Below are positions 54,513-63,372 of a stretch of 64,000 bases of DNA, piece after piece (the stretch's first letter is position 1; each line of letters opens with the position of its first letter). The translations under genes and the position numbers were made by a program. Origin of the DNA: Fischerella sp. JS2 (GTDB lineage Bacteria > Cyanobacteriota > Cyanobacteriia > Cyanobacteriales > Nostocaceae); NCBI RefSeq assembly GCF_032393985.1, contig NZ_CP135918.1, positions 5,209,724 to 5,273,723 on the forward strand, in the 5' to 3' direction. The notes under the pieces are model-generated. The model made no database searches. It worked only from the letters and a program-made list of their open reading frames with translations, and was not told where the DNA came from.

Positions 54513-54752
54513 TTAAAATAAAAATTGTCTCATTAAAGTTAATATATTTTGGTCAATATAAGCCTCGACTTCTTGGTAGGTAAAACTATAACCCAGTTCA
54601 GTTCCCAACTGTACTGCTATGCTTACAAGACTGGCTTGGTCTGTCGCTACTCTTAAACGTTCTTTTAAGGAAGAATCTTGAAGAACTAGTTGATGGAATT
54701 GTTTTAGTTGATTTAATTGTTTTACTTGTTGTGGCGACACGTTTATCCTCAC
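54513..54752 (-). CDS. Nif11-domain small protein
   Basis: The 79-residue protein (GTG start) contains a Nif11 domain: QFHQLVLQDSSLKERLRVAT, SLVSIAVQLGTELGYSFTYQ and EVEAYIDQN. Nif11 domains occur as leader regions of RiPP precursors and in nitrogen-fixation clusters. Here the tail (ILTLMRQFLF) is short and has no Gly-Gly cleavage site, Cys or Ser/Thr-rich core, so a precursor role is not supported. Its function is unknown. An IS1 element has landed just downstream, in what looks like its terminator. Confidence 0.8.
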   Translation of the reverse strand: MRINVSPQQVKQLNQLKQFHQLVLQDSSLKERLRVATDQASLVSIAVQLGTELGYSFTYQEVEAYIDQNILTLMRQFLF

Positions 54753-55063
54753 TTTTCTCTATTGAAAAACAGAAAATATAAGTTCATCATCTTTATCTCA
54801 GCTTAGGCTGAGGGAAACAGATGGTGAATTCCAGTAAGTCAACATCAAATTACATAAATATACATTTATGCAATTTAGATATTGCTGATGACAAGATACA
54901 ACCCAAATAGGTAATTGCTGGACAAAACTTGAAAATCTACAAAGAAAAGCAACTACTTAGCTGCTTTTAGAACTGATTTTTGAAAAATAGAGTTTTACAG
55001 TTTTACTCTCAATTTTTCTTATATCATAAATTAAGGATAAATAACTATTGAATCACTATTCTC
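54753..55063. other. Intergenic stretch, nothing distinct
   Basis: AT-rich sequence between the Nif11 gene and the FGE-like gene, with a weak CAGCTTAGGCTG palindrome near 54814. No gene is seen. Confidence 0.35.
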
Positions 55064-56365
55064 TTAGATTGTAAAACAGACTACTCGAAAACCAGTACCA
55101 CTACCTGCGTGATCTGCCTGATCCCAGTGTCGTTGGGCTGAGCGGCAGAGGGCGGGGAGACAATACCACGCTCCACCTCGCAATACACGACAGTTATTAG
55201 ACTCATCTAACTGCCAAATACTGCCATCAGCAGGTGCATCCTGATAGTTTTCATGCCAAGAATCAGCACACCATTCCCAGACATTGCCGTGTAAGTCCGA
55301 TAGCCCAAAAGCATTAGCTATTTGAAAATATTCAACAGGAGTAGTCTGTTGGCGATATGGCCCTTCCGTTCCAGAACCATAAATATAGCTACCGTCATAA
55401 TTAGCGAGATTAGAGGTGATAGTTTCACCAAAGTGGAAAGGAGTTGTAGTTCCAGCGCGACACGCAAATTCCCACTCTGCTTCACTTGGTAGTCGATATT
55501 TATGTCCTGTGAGTTGGGAAAGTCTTGCACAAAACTCAATGGCATCATACCAGCAAACTTTTTCAACAGGAGTATCTGGATGTTTGAAATTAGAGGGGTC
55601 TGGGTTGAGATATCTGTTAATTTGGGGAAGTTGAGCAATCACTCTCCACTGGGCTTGAGTAATGGGAAATCTGCTGAAATAGAAAGGTGGAAGGGCGACT
55701 AGATGTTGGGGTCCTTCATTGTTCTCTCGCCCTAATTCATCCCCAGGAGATCCCATCAAAAATGTTCCTCCTGGAATGTAAACCATGTCCAGAAAGACAT
55801 TATTTCCCAGATACTCTTGAAAATATTGTGCTTTGTTGATAGAGCAGTTGATTGGTTGTCCCGAGTTGTTTAAGGTGACAACTTCAAAGCTAAACTCTTG
55901 TATTTTGACTGAAGTAGAAACTTTCTCTAACTGGAAGTGGGGTACTATTGTATGCTTGTGCTTGCGCTCTTGTTTAATGCCCTCTAGTTCAGTTCGTAGT
56001 TGTGCTATCTGTTGAGTCGATTGCTGCAACTGCTCCTGCAAGAGTGTGAGTTTGGCTTCTTGTTTGTGCAAGGTTTCGGTAAGAGTAGACCGTTCTTGAT
56101 AGCTTTGTTCAAACTGCAAACTAATTTGTGATGCACGTTGCTTTGCTTCCTCAAGCTGCATTTGTGCTTGCTTGAATCGTTCTTGGGCTAACTTAAAGGC
56201 TGTCCATATTTGTTTCGCCCAAGCCAATCTGATGTTTTCTTTTTGGACAATTTCGGGAATCCACGCCATAGGAAATGGATAAGGTGGCAGATTCCAATTA
56301 CAGCAAGGACAATAATCGTCCTTGTTATGGATATACTTACTTTGGCAAACGGGGCAGCGAGGCAT
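55064..56365 (-). CDS. Zinc-ribbon, coiled-coil, formylglycine-generating-enzyme-like protein
   Basis: The 433-residue protein has three parts. First, a zinc ribbon (PRCPVCQSKY then CPCCNWNLPPYPF, two Cys pairs). Second, a coiled coil of about 100 residues (Gln/Glu/Lys-rich, about 45-145). Third, an FGE-sulfatase (SUMF1) domain: VYIPGGTFLMGSPGDELGRE, RLPSEAEWEFACRAGTTTPF, SDLHGNVWEWCADSW and LRGGAWYCLPALCRSAQR. Cys402 and Cys407 in WYCLPALC have the C-x4-C spacing of the copper-binding pair of true FGE enzymes; most bacterial SUMF1 relatives lack the first Cys. No sulfatase gene is in the window, so the substrate is unknown. Confidence 0.85.
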   Translation of the reverse strand: MPRCPVCQSKYIHNKDDYCPCCNWNLPPYPFPMAWIPEIVQKENIRLAWAKQIWTAFKLAQERFKQAQMQLEEAKQRASQISLQFEQSYQERSTLTETLHKQEAKLTLLQEQLQQSTQQIAQLRTELEGIKQERKHKHTIVPHFQLEKVSTSVKIQEFSFEVVTLNNSGQPINCSINKAQYFQEYLGNNVFLDMVYIPGGTFLMGSPGDELGRENNEGPQHLVALPPFYFSRFPITQAQWRVIAQLPQINRYLNPDPSNFKHPDTPVEKVCWYDAIEFCARLSQLTGHKYRLPSEAEWEFACRAGTTTPFHFGETITSNLANYDGSYIYGSGTEGPYRQQTTPVEYFQIANAFGLSDLHGNVWEWCADSWHENYQDAPADGSIWQLDESNNCRVLRGGAWYCLPALCRSAQRHWDQADHAGSGTGFRVVCFTI

Positions 56366-56703
56366 AATGATAACCTCTTTACCTAAGTTAAATCTTTGAC
56401 AGTACCAATTTTGGATTTTGGATTAAGGTTTTTGGTTTACGCCCCATCACTTGTCAGAGGCATAAACCTAAAATTGCTTGCTCTAAAATCTCGAAGCTGC
56501 ATCCCGCAAGTAGTGTGCAGTCAATCTAAAATCCAAAATTGATTGACTTGCCTATACCATATCTATAAAGTTGAGCTTAATTCTATCCCCTGTATTCCCT
56601 CGGTGTTTTGGAAGGACACCAGAGGTAGGGGTTATTATCAAGTGCATCATTATAATGAATTGGTATTAGAAGTCGATATTATAATTGTCACATATTTTAT
56701 GTT
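56366..56703. other. Intergenic stretch with heptanucleotide traces
   Basis: TTTTGGATTTTGGATT near 56409-56424 and its complement-like TCTAAAATCCAAAATT near 56525 belong to the AATCCAA repeat type seen at 26872. Otherwise no gene. Confidence 0.5.
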
Positions 56704-59001
56704 TTAAGTAGGCAATAAATCAGAAATTGTTGTTGTCTTTTTTTTGGTGTTGCTAGAATTACTGGCTTCTTGAGAATTAGCAAACGTAGAGATTAAGGAT
56801 TCGTCTACTACATATGAGTCGGGGTCTGTGTCAGGCTCAAATAGAGGTCGGAAGCTGTTTAGTTCTGCTAGTAAGGCTGAACCATTGCTGATGATTACTC
56901 CTAACACTGGATCTAATGCGAATAAAACTCCTGCGAGGACAACGCTAATATTGGGAATTGCAGCGATCGCTGTATTCTGATAAATAATGTCCATTGCTCG
57001 TTTTGCAATGGCAATAGCATGGGTAATACCTCGCAGATCGTTATCCAAAAGTACGACATCAGCAGTTTCTCTGGCCATATCGCTTCCTTCGAGAAAAGAT
57101 ATCGAGACATCAGCATGAGCAAGAGCAGCAGCATCGTTAATACCTTCACCAACAAATGCAACCGTCCGCTCTCTGTCTTTTAAACTACAAATAACTTCAA
57201 CTTTTTTGTCAGGGAATACTTGAGCATAAGTGTGATCCTGGTTGATGCCTAACTGAGTACCTACATGATTTGCTACATGCTGATTATCTCCTGTTAACAT
57301 GTAAGTTGTCATACCCTGACATTGTAAAGATTCAACAACTTTTGTACTTTCTGGACGCAGAGGATCAGTAAACAAAATAACTCCCAGTAGTTGATTATTC
57401 TTAGCCAGATAAACAAGGGAGTAAGTGCTAGTTTTCAAGTTTGGATATTTTTTGTGGATGGCATCTAAATTGATACCCTCTTGTTGCAGGAGCAGTTCGC
57501 TACCCACTAAAACCTTTGCATCCTCAATCTGGGCAACAATTCCTAAACCAATACGATAGTCCTTGGTTGTAGAAGGTTTAATTTCAACTCCAATTTCTTC
57601 AGCGCGGCGAATAATGGCACTCGCTACAGGGTGGGAATTACCTTGTTCAGCAGAAGCAGCAAGCGCTAGGATTTCCTGGGGCGAAATTTGCTCGTGTGCT
57701 GTTTCAATCGCTACGACGGCTGCATTTCCTTGAGTTAAGGTTCCAGTTTTGTCAAAGACGATGGTATCTATCCGTGCTAGCATTTCCAAAGCTCGACCAC
57801 TGCGGATGTAAATTCCCTGACGAGCAGCATAGGTGACGGCTGCAAGCGCAGTTGTGGGAACTGCAATCCGAATGGCGTGTCCAAAGTCAAGCTGGAGGGG
57901 AGCAAGCGCTCTCGATACATCTCGCGTAAAGGCAAAAATGACTCCACTTAATAATAGGGTCGGTGCGATTAGCGCATTGGCGATTTTAGAGGCGTAATCT
58001 TCCACGCGAGTATCGTGTACTGGCGCAGATTGCATCAGTTGCACTGCTAAGCCAAGGCGAGTATTCTTGCCCGTGCGTTTTGTGAGGATACAAATTTTAC
58101 CTTCTAATACTAGGGTTGAAGCATGGACGACTTGTCCCTCTGAGCGAGAAACTAACTTAGATTCACCTGTGAGCTTGTGTTCGTCGATGAGAGCAGTACC
58201 TCTTAATACCCGACCGCTCACGGGAATTGTCTCACCTGCATAAACAACAATGCGATCGCCTTTTTTCACCTCACTTAATTGAATATGCTCCTCTTGTCCA
58301 TCCCGCTCTATCCTGACGTACTTATCTACTCCTTGCAGCAAATCTAACATTTGTTGTTCATTAGCACGGGCGGTAGCGTCTCTGAGTACATCTCCTGACT
58401 CTATGAGGCTGACCATTAATGCTGGGCCGACAAAGTCACCTTTGATGGTATAAAGACTCATCCAGAGGATATCCAGAATATCCGCATCCAAATGACGCTC
58501 TGTCACCATGAGATCGAGTGTACGTTGAATAAAGGGAATTGCGGCAACAGCTACCACTCCTGCCACCAACAAAGGTGGAACAGGTAGGAAGTGTTGGGCT
58601 AGGAGTGCTAATCCTAAACTAAAGACAGGCATTCCTACTCTCTCTAACACCCAGTCAAGTTCTGATTTAAATTCTGTTTGAGTCCGGACTATTTCTGACG
58701 AAGTTTCGGCGATCGCTGCCTGTTGAATCATCGTCAGTAGACTCTCTTGAACCGTAGTACCAGAAACAAGGTTTTCTTGATAGTGAATGATGAGTGACTC
58801 TGCTGCTGGATTAATGCGAACGTTAATGATGAAGTCGAAAGACTCAATTAACCAAATAAGTTGGTTGGTATACTCTACATCTTTAGATAATCGAGGAATT
58901 TTAATCCGGAAGCGACCGCTAGTAATATGGATGATTTGGTAATCTATTTCTCCAACACGCTTTTCTAAAGAAAGAGGTTCTGTTTCCGCAAGTAGTTTCA
59001 T
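56704..59001 (-). CDS. P1-type cation ATPase without CPC motif, short form
   Basis: The 765-residue protein is a paralogue of the ATPase at 49904. It shares an HMA-like N-terminus (YQIIHITSGRFRIKIPRL) without Cys, TGESKLVS, Asp417 in [39 protein letters not shown] (GEGIND in place of GDGIND) and LDFGHAIRIAVPTT in place of the CPC helix. The tail is short and ends in Ser/Thr/Lys-rich sequence without the HTH-like domain. The GDG to GEG change lies in a Mg2+-binding loop that is nearly invariant in P-type ATPases, so activity may be lowered. The ion is unknown. Confidence 0.87.
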   Translation of the reverse strand: MKLLAETEPLSLEKRVGEIDYQIIHITSGRFRIKIPRLSKDVEYTNQLIWLIESFDFIINVRINPAAESLIIHYQENLVSGTTVQESLLTMIQQAAIAETSSEIVRTQTEFKSELDWVLERVGMPVFSLGLALLAQHFLPVPPLLVAGVVAVAAIPFIQRTLDLMVTERHLDADILDILWMSLYTIKGDFVGPALMVSLIESGDVLRDATARANEQQMLDLLQGVDKYVRIERDGQEEHIQLSEVKKGDRIVVYAGETIPVSGRVLRGTALIDEHKLTGESKLVSRSEGQVVHASTLVLEGKICILTKRTGKNTRLGLAVQLMQSAPVHDTRVEDYASKIANALIAPTLLLSGVIFAFTRDVSRALAPLQLDFGHAIRIAVPTTALAAVTYAARQGIYIRSGRALEMLARIDTIVFDKTGTLTQGNAAVVAIETAHEQISPQEILALAASAEQGNSHPVASAIIRRAEEIGVEIKPSTTKDYRIGLGIVAQIEDAKVLVGSELLLQQEGINLDAIHKKYPNLKTSTYSLVYLAKNNQLLGVILFTDPLRPESTKVVESLQCQGMTTYMLTGDNQHVANHVGTQLGINQDHTYAQVFPDKKVEVICSLKDRERTVAFVGEGINDAAALAHADVSISFLEGSDMARETADVVLLDNDLRGITHAIAIAKRAMDIIYQNTAIAAIPNISVVLAGVLFALDPVLGVIISNGSALLAELNSFRPLFEPDTDPDSYVVDESLISTFANSQEASNSSNTKKKTTTISDLLPT

Positions 59002-59911
59002 ATGGTTCTACTGTTTATATCAATTGGGTTTAAAAAATAATTTCCAGAAATTGACAAACATCTTTACAGAAGTATCCCTTTGTTGCAACTATCTTAGGAG
59101 TCATTGCTCTGTAAGAGAGTATAAAATTACCGATTCAATATATAAGTTTTGCTGAATATCAGCAATTACTATTTAGTAGCTCAGCAGAATTATTATTCTT
59201 TCGTCTAATTTATCTCTTAAGAGAGATAGGCGTATCAGAAATATCTACCAATAAGGGTATATTCTTTTTGCATGATTTAGATTTAGATAGTTTATAGGAG
59301 AAGGACTGAGGTATCAAAATACTCCAATAAAGCTAATAGCAAGAAGATAGCTATTGGATAGGGCAGAAGAATATTGATTGTAATAAAGCTTTTTAAGTTT
59401 TTTCAGTTAGATATTTTTTTATTTTACTGTATTAATTGCAAGAAAATCTTTCTTGGTTTTTGGAGCATTTATTACTTGCCCAATGGGGAAGTCTGCCATT
59501 TGAACTTAGCTTACATGTTAAATTGACATACTTCTAGCAGTAAGTTTTATTTTTAACTTTTTCTTAATTTTTGGGCTAGTCTTAACTAACTATACAATGC
59601 GATTTTAGCGTTATCTAATAACAAACTCATGAGCTAGAGTGTACCATATGTGTAGCAAGTAACCACTTGATATCAGCGTTTGACAGCAAATTACCCACAC
59701 AATAACTTATACTAATAATTAGCAATGATTTATCAAATGTGTATTTAGTGTTTGGAGGTGTATACCATTGAAAACCCGGTTGAATGTATGGTAAAGATTT
59801 TAAAAGATATAGTAAACAAGTTTAAACACTTCATAAAACACATAATAATGTCTTTTCAATTTCCGACTATCACATTTCAATTAAATCTTGGATTAATAGA
59901 GAAAGAATGCT
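59002..59911. other. Divergent promoter region, 0.9 kb
   Basis: AT-rich gap between the divergent P-type ATPase and ParB-like genes. TATCTCT-TAAG-AGAGATA at 59211-59228 is the only clear palindrome and could be an operator. No gene is seen. Confidence 0.4.
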
Positions 59912-61228
59912 ATGTCCTCCGTTGACATTAATTGTGTCAATATTCTTCCAAACAGGCGTCCTCTGAATGACCAAAAAGTCGCTGAGTTGATGGAGTCCAT
60001 TAAAGCTAATGGACTGTTAAATCCTATTACTTTAGACCAAAACCTCAATCTCGTGGCAGGCTTGCACCGTCTGACTGCCTGTAAGCTTATTGGATTCAAA
60101 GAAATAGAATGTCATATTATTACTTGTGAAGACAAAGACCATGCTCGTCTAGCAGAAATTGACGAAAATTTAATTCGTAGCGAATTAGATGCTCTAGAAC
60201 GGTCTGAATTATGGCTGGAACGCGACCGGATTTTAGAAAGGATGGGACTACGAGCAAAGGTAGGAGACAACCAATTTACTCAAAGAGGTGGTGAAATATT
60301 TTCACCACCCCCGAAAACAACATTAGAGTTAGCACAAGAAATAGGCTATACAGAGCGAACTTTACAATATGGTAAACAAATTGCTAAAAACATAGTTCCA
60401 GAAGTTAAAGAAATGATTAAAGGAACACCAATTGCCAAGAGTACTTCAGCATTACTAAAAGTAGCTAGGGCAGGTAGTAAAGAACGACAAGAGGCAGAAC
60501 AAGCAGAAATAGCAGCGCAAGAAGCTAAAGCACAACAAAAAAGAGCCGAACTAGAAAAGCAAAAAAAGCTAGCAGCACAAGCAAGAGAGAAACAAAAACA
60601 ACTTCAGTTAATTGCTGTGCAAAATGCGATCGCCCAAAAGGAAGCCAAAGAGTCTAGCAAGTCAACTCAACGTGTATCAAAAAATATTAAGACTGATGAA
60701 ATTCAGGTACAGACTGACGAAGTTTGGATTCTAGATCGACATATGATTTATTGCGGCGATACTACTGCTGAAGATTTTATTCAACTTTTACCATCTAATG
60801 CTGCATTAGCGATCGCTCCTCCTTGTTGTTCTTGGAAGCACGACTATTTAATCAACGAAGCTCATGTTGTAGCTGTGATGTGTCGTGAAGGATCAATCTA
60901 CAATCTTTGCAAATGTAATCAAATGCCCTTTAGATTTGAATTAGTTATAGGAAACATATACACTGCTATTTTCTCCCAAGAACCTTTGCTCAAACCAAAT
61001 CATCATCCTGACATTGAGGGTGTTGAAGGAATTGTTTCTTACTTGATTAGCTTTTTTACCAAACCAGGTAGTTTTGTAATTATTCCTTCTATAGGACATG
61101 GTGAAGCATTAATTGCTTGTGAACGTTTAAGACGAATTTGTTTTGCTGGAGACGAAGATCCCAAGCGAATTGAAGAGGGAATTTTACGTTGGCAACGATG
61201 GACAGGAAAACAAGCCACAAAAGCCTGA
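59912..61228 (+). CDS. ParB-like protein fused to a degenerate DNA methyltransferase domain
   Basis: The 438-residue protein starts with a ParB/Srx fold (about 1-115): ILPNRRPLNDQKVAELMESI, GLLNPITLDQNLNLVAGLHR (the G-x-H-R box) and IDENLIRSELDALERSE. A HTH region (TLELAQEIGYTERTLQYGKQ) and an Ala/Glu/Lys/Gln-rich helix (about 185-235) follow. The C-terminal ~170 residues have an N4/N6-methyltransferase outline, but DPPY is APPC (302-305) and the SAM loop FxGxGT reads PSIGHGEALIACERL. It should bind DNA without methylating it. A plasmid-like partition or regulatory role is possible; no ParA gene is adjacent. Confidence 0.82.
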   Translation: MSSVDINCVNILPNRRPLNDQKVAELMESIKANGLLNPITLDQNLNLVAGLHRLTACKLIGFKEIECHIITCEDKDHARLAEIDENLIRSELDALERSELWLERDRILERMGLRAKVGDNQFTQRGGEIFSPPPKTTLELAQEIGYTERTLQYGKQIAKNIVPEVKEMIKGTPIAKSTSALLKVARAGSKERQEAEQAEIAAQEAKAQQKRAELEKQKKLAAQAREKQKQLQLIAVQNAIAQKEAKESSKSTQRVSKNIKTDEIQVQTDEVWILDRHMIYCGDTTAEDFIQLLPSNAALAIAPPCCSWKHDYLINEAHVVAVMCREGSIYNLCKCNQMPFRFELVIGNIYTAIFSQEPLLKPNHHPDIEGVEGIVSYLISFFTKPGSFVIIPSIGHGEALIACERLRRICFAGDEDPKRIEEGILRWQRWTGKQATKA

Positions 61229-62070
61229 TAACAAGTTACGTTCAAAGATATTAGTCGCCCAAGAAACAAGACAGACAGGGAAGACAAGGGAGAAAAGCTA
61301 CTTTGTATAAGCGCTATTTCCTATTAACGCGAGTTCGATAGATTCCATTTGCCCAAATAAAACCCTCAACTTGATAGATACCTCAGTGATCAGTTATTGT
61401 TCACTGACAACTGATAACTGAAAAAGGAATGGAGTGTAAAGGTGCAGCTTAGAATACAGCCATAACCAATTGTCTGTAAGGACTTGATTAGTTAGCACTA
61501 ACCAATCACAAACAACAATGGATTTACACCTTTACATCCCCGATATTGTAAAACGCTGATTCTGTTATGGATGGTATTAAGCAATCCTCAGCAATCTGTA
61601 AACCTCTTGTAAAGGTAGCCTAGTAGTTCACCAAATTGATTTTGATAGGTTGGTCAAGACCCCCGACTTTTTTAAAAAAGTCGGTAATCTGACGCCTCGC
61701 GACCTGTCAAAACTTATGTGGTCGAGTACTAGAACATTTGCATCCCCTTACAAAGTTCGGCTTGGTTTATAACTTTGTAATAGATGTAATGTTTTGTACT
61801 TCTGCTGGCTTCTCTCAAAAAGTTTTCAGAATGCAAACAAGATTGCTACACACATTTTAGACTCGTTTCTGTCATAATTCCCCTGAAGTCTCATTAGTAT
61901 CTGTTAGCAGTGAGTTAGAAATAACTGAACTATATTTTTTTAAGTTGGTAATTTGTATAGATTACAATCTTTGTAAAGATACATCAATAATTAATGGTAT
62001 TTAATTTCATAAACACAGACTTTCATTGTTGCATGGTTTTTAGATCAAGCTGTTTCGGACTAAAAAAATC
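61229..62070. other. Intergenic stretch rich in repeats
   Basis: No gene is supported. Contents: CAGTTATTG/CAACTGATAACTG inverted traces near 61390-61420, the structured element at 61431-61539 and a CCCCGACTTTTTT/AAAAAAGTCGG hairpin near 61660-61685. The latter is preceded by ATTGATTTTGATAGG, as in the copy near 45425. Confidence 0.5.
61431..61539. repeat. MITE-like or structured RNA element with terminal inverted repeats
   Basis: TGTAAAGGTG at the left end (61435-61444) is matched by CACCTTTACA at the right end (61527-61536), with partly matching flanks. An inner imperfect hairpin (GATTAGTTAG-CA-CTAACCAATC, one mismatch) lies at about 61485-61506. The 109-bp unit encodes no protein. It is either a small non-autonomous transposon or a folded RNA. 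Confidence 0.45.
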
Positions 62071-62334
62071 ATGGCATTCATAAAAATTGATAATATTGTG
62101 GTTAACACAAACTATATTGCCGCTATTCGGTTAGAAGGTCAAACCCGCTCTGAAGAAGAAAGTGTCTCTTTGTTGATTGCCATTCCAAGTGCTTCCCTAC
62201 TCCAGGAAGACAGGATCACATCCAATCTCTACCATTACGAATGGATAGAGTTCACAGGTGATTCTGCTAAGGCACTACGAGACTATTTTACAAGTTTCAA
62301 TAATGTCATTGATTTGCTCCCGTTATATCACTAA
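62071..62334 (+). CDS. Small protein of unknown function
   Basis: The 87-residue protein begins MAFIKIDNIVVNTNYIAAIR, typical of short beta-rich cyanobacterial proteins of unknown role. It has SVSLLIAIPSASLLQ, YEWIEFTGDSAKALRDYFTS and ends LLPLYH. The opening (a strand-turn-strand starting IKIDNIVVN) resembles small single-domain proteins that report a residue near IAAIRLE. No family name is assigned. It is flanked by repeats and has no operon partner. Confidence 0.6.
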   Translation: MAFIKIDNIVVNTNYIAAIRLEGQTRSEEESVSLLIAIPSASLLQEDRITSNLYHYEWIEFTGDSAKALRDYFTSFNNVIDLLPLYH

Positions 62335-62414
62335 TCAAAACAAAGATAATATGATTTAGTGGTTAGTGGTTAATTAGTATTACTTTTATAATTTAAAGTA
62401 TTATTAATCGTTAA

Positions 62415-62455
62415 CCACTTATACCAATTTTGGATTTTAGATTTTGGATTAAAAC
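62415..62455. repeat. Heptanucleotide trace (TTTTGGAT)
   Basis: CAATTTTGGATTTTAGATTT followed by TGGATT is another copy of the AATCCAA-type repeat in reverse orientation, in the 193-bp gap between two convergent genes. Confidence 0.6.
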
Positions 62456-62527
62456 CATTGATTAATAAGCTATTCCAGAATCTTGAAACAAGACTCCCGC
62501 GTGCCTATTTGGTATTACTAACCTCTT

Positions 62528-63253
62528 TCAAACAACAAAGTATTCGTATATTCCTGTAGCAATCATCAGGAATCCAGAAAGAGTTCCAGCCCACAACCCA
62601 GGTAGTCTTGTAGTAAAGCGATCGCCTAAAACATATCCTCCCATAATTGCTAAAACGCTAAATATAAAGGTAAGAAGTGTCATAACCATCAAATTAACAT
62701 CGGAAATCCCAGCACCAATACCACTACCTAGATTATTGAATGTTAAACCAAATGCTAGGGCTATTGACTCTCGAACATCAATGTAACCCGATTTATCTAT
62801 ATCGGCTTTTGCAGGGTTTTCTATATATGTTGCATAGGAAAACTCACGAATAATTTCTTGAGAAAATTCCTCTGTCATAATTGTTGGAGATTGTTCCATC
62901 ACAGCCCTGGAAGAAGGTGAAGAAAATCTCGTTGTAATAGGTATTTGCGTCTGTTGCATTCTCAAGAGCATTTTCATCTTTTTTCGCTCTCTTTTTAATG
63001 TTTCCCTAATTACCCAAACTCCAATACCTACGAGAACAGTACTACCTATAATGTTGGCAACACTTATATTTAAACTTTTACTGATATCTTCCCCAACCGA
63101 TGTGGCAAGATAAGTACCTAAAGCAGAAATAAAGGCAATAAATAGATTTGTAGATAAACCTATTTTGATGTTTTTGAAACCATAGGCAATTCCTACTGCT
63201 AAGTTATCTATATTTGCAGAAATACCTAGCAAAAAAGCTGATATAAGATGCAT
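62528..63253 (-). CDS. MntP/YtaF-like membrane protein
   Basis: The 241-residue protein has two three-helix halves, as in MntP and the sporulation protein YtaF. The first half has FLLGISANIDNLAVGIAYGF and the second LAFGLTFNNLGSGIGAGISD, where D/N residues within helices form the expected cation site. A polar, Ser/Thr-rich loop (about 105-165) carries DIDKSGYIDVRESIALAFG, in which DIDKSGYIDVRE resembles an EF-hand loop. Relatives export Mn2+ or are linked to spore membranes; for this one manganese or another divalent ion is the best guess. Confidence 0.8.
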   Translation of the reverse strand: MHLISAFLLGISANIDNLAVGIAYGFKNIKIGLSTNLFIAFISALGTYLATSVGEDISKSLNISVANIIGSTVLVGIGVWVIRETLKRERKKMKMLLRMQQTQIPITTRFSSPSSRAVMEQSPTIMTEEFSQEIIREFSYATYIENPAKADIDKSGYIDVRESIALAFGLTFNNLGSGIGAGISDVNLMVMTLLTFIFSVLAIMGGYVLGDRFTTRLPGLWAGTLSGFLMIATGIYEYFVV

Positions 63254-63372
63254 AATAAATTCTCCTATACAGGTTAGGGAACAAAATTACTGTCTTGAAA
63301 AAAGGGAATAGGGAAAGAAATATTTTCATTCTCTCTTCTGGATGCAAGCCTCCTTACAGAAGAGCATTGAGT

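Noticed and set aside
54513-54752. RiPP precursor
   Set aside because: A Nif11 domain is present but there is no leader cleavage motif, no core rich in Cys/Ser/Thr and no modifying enzyme nearby.
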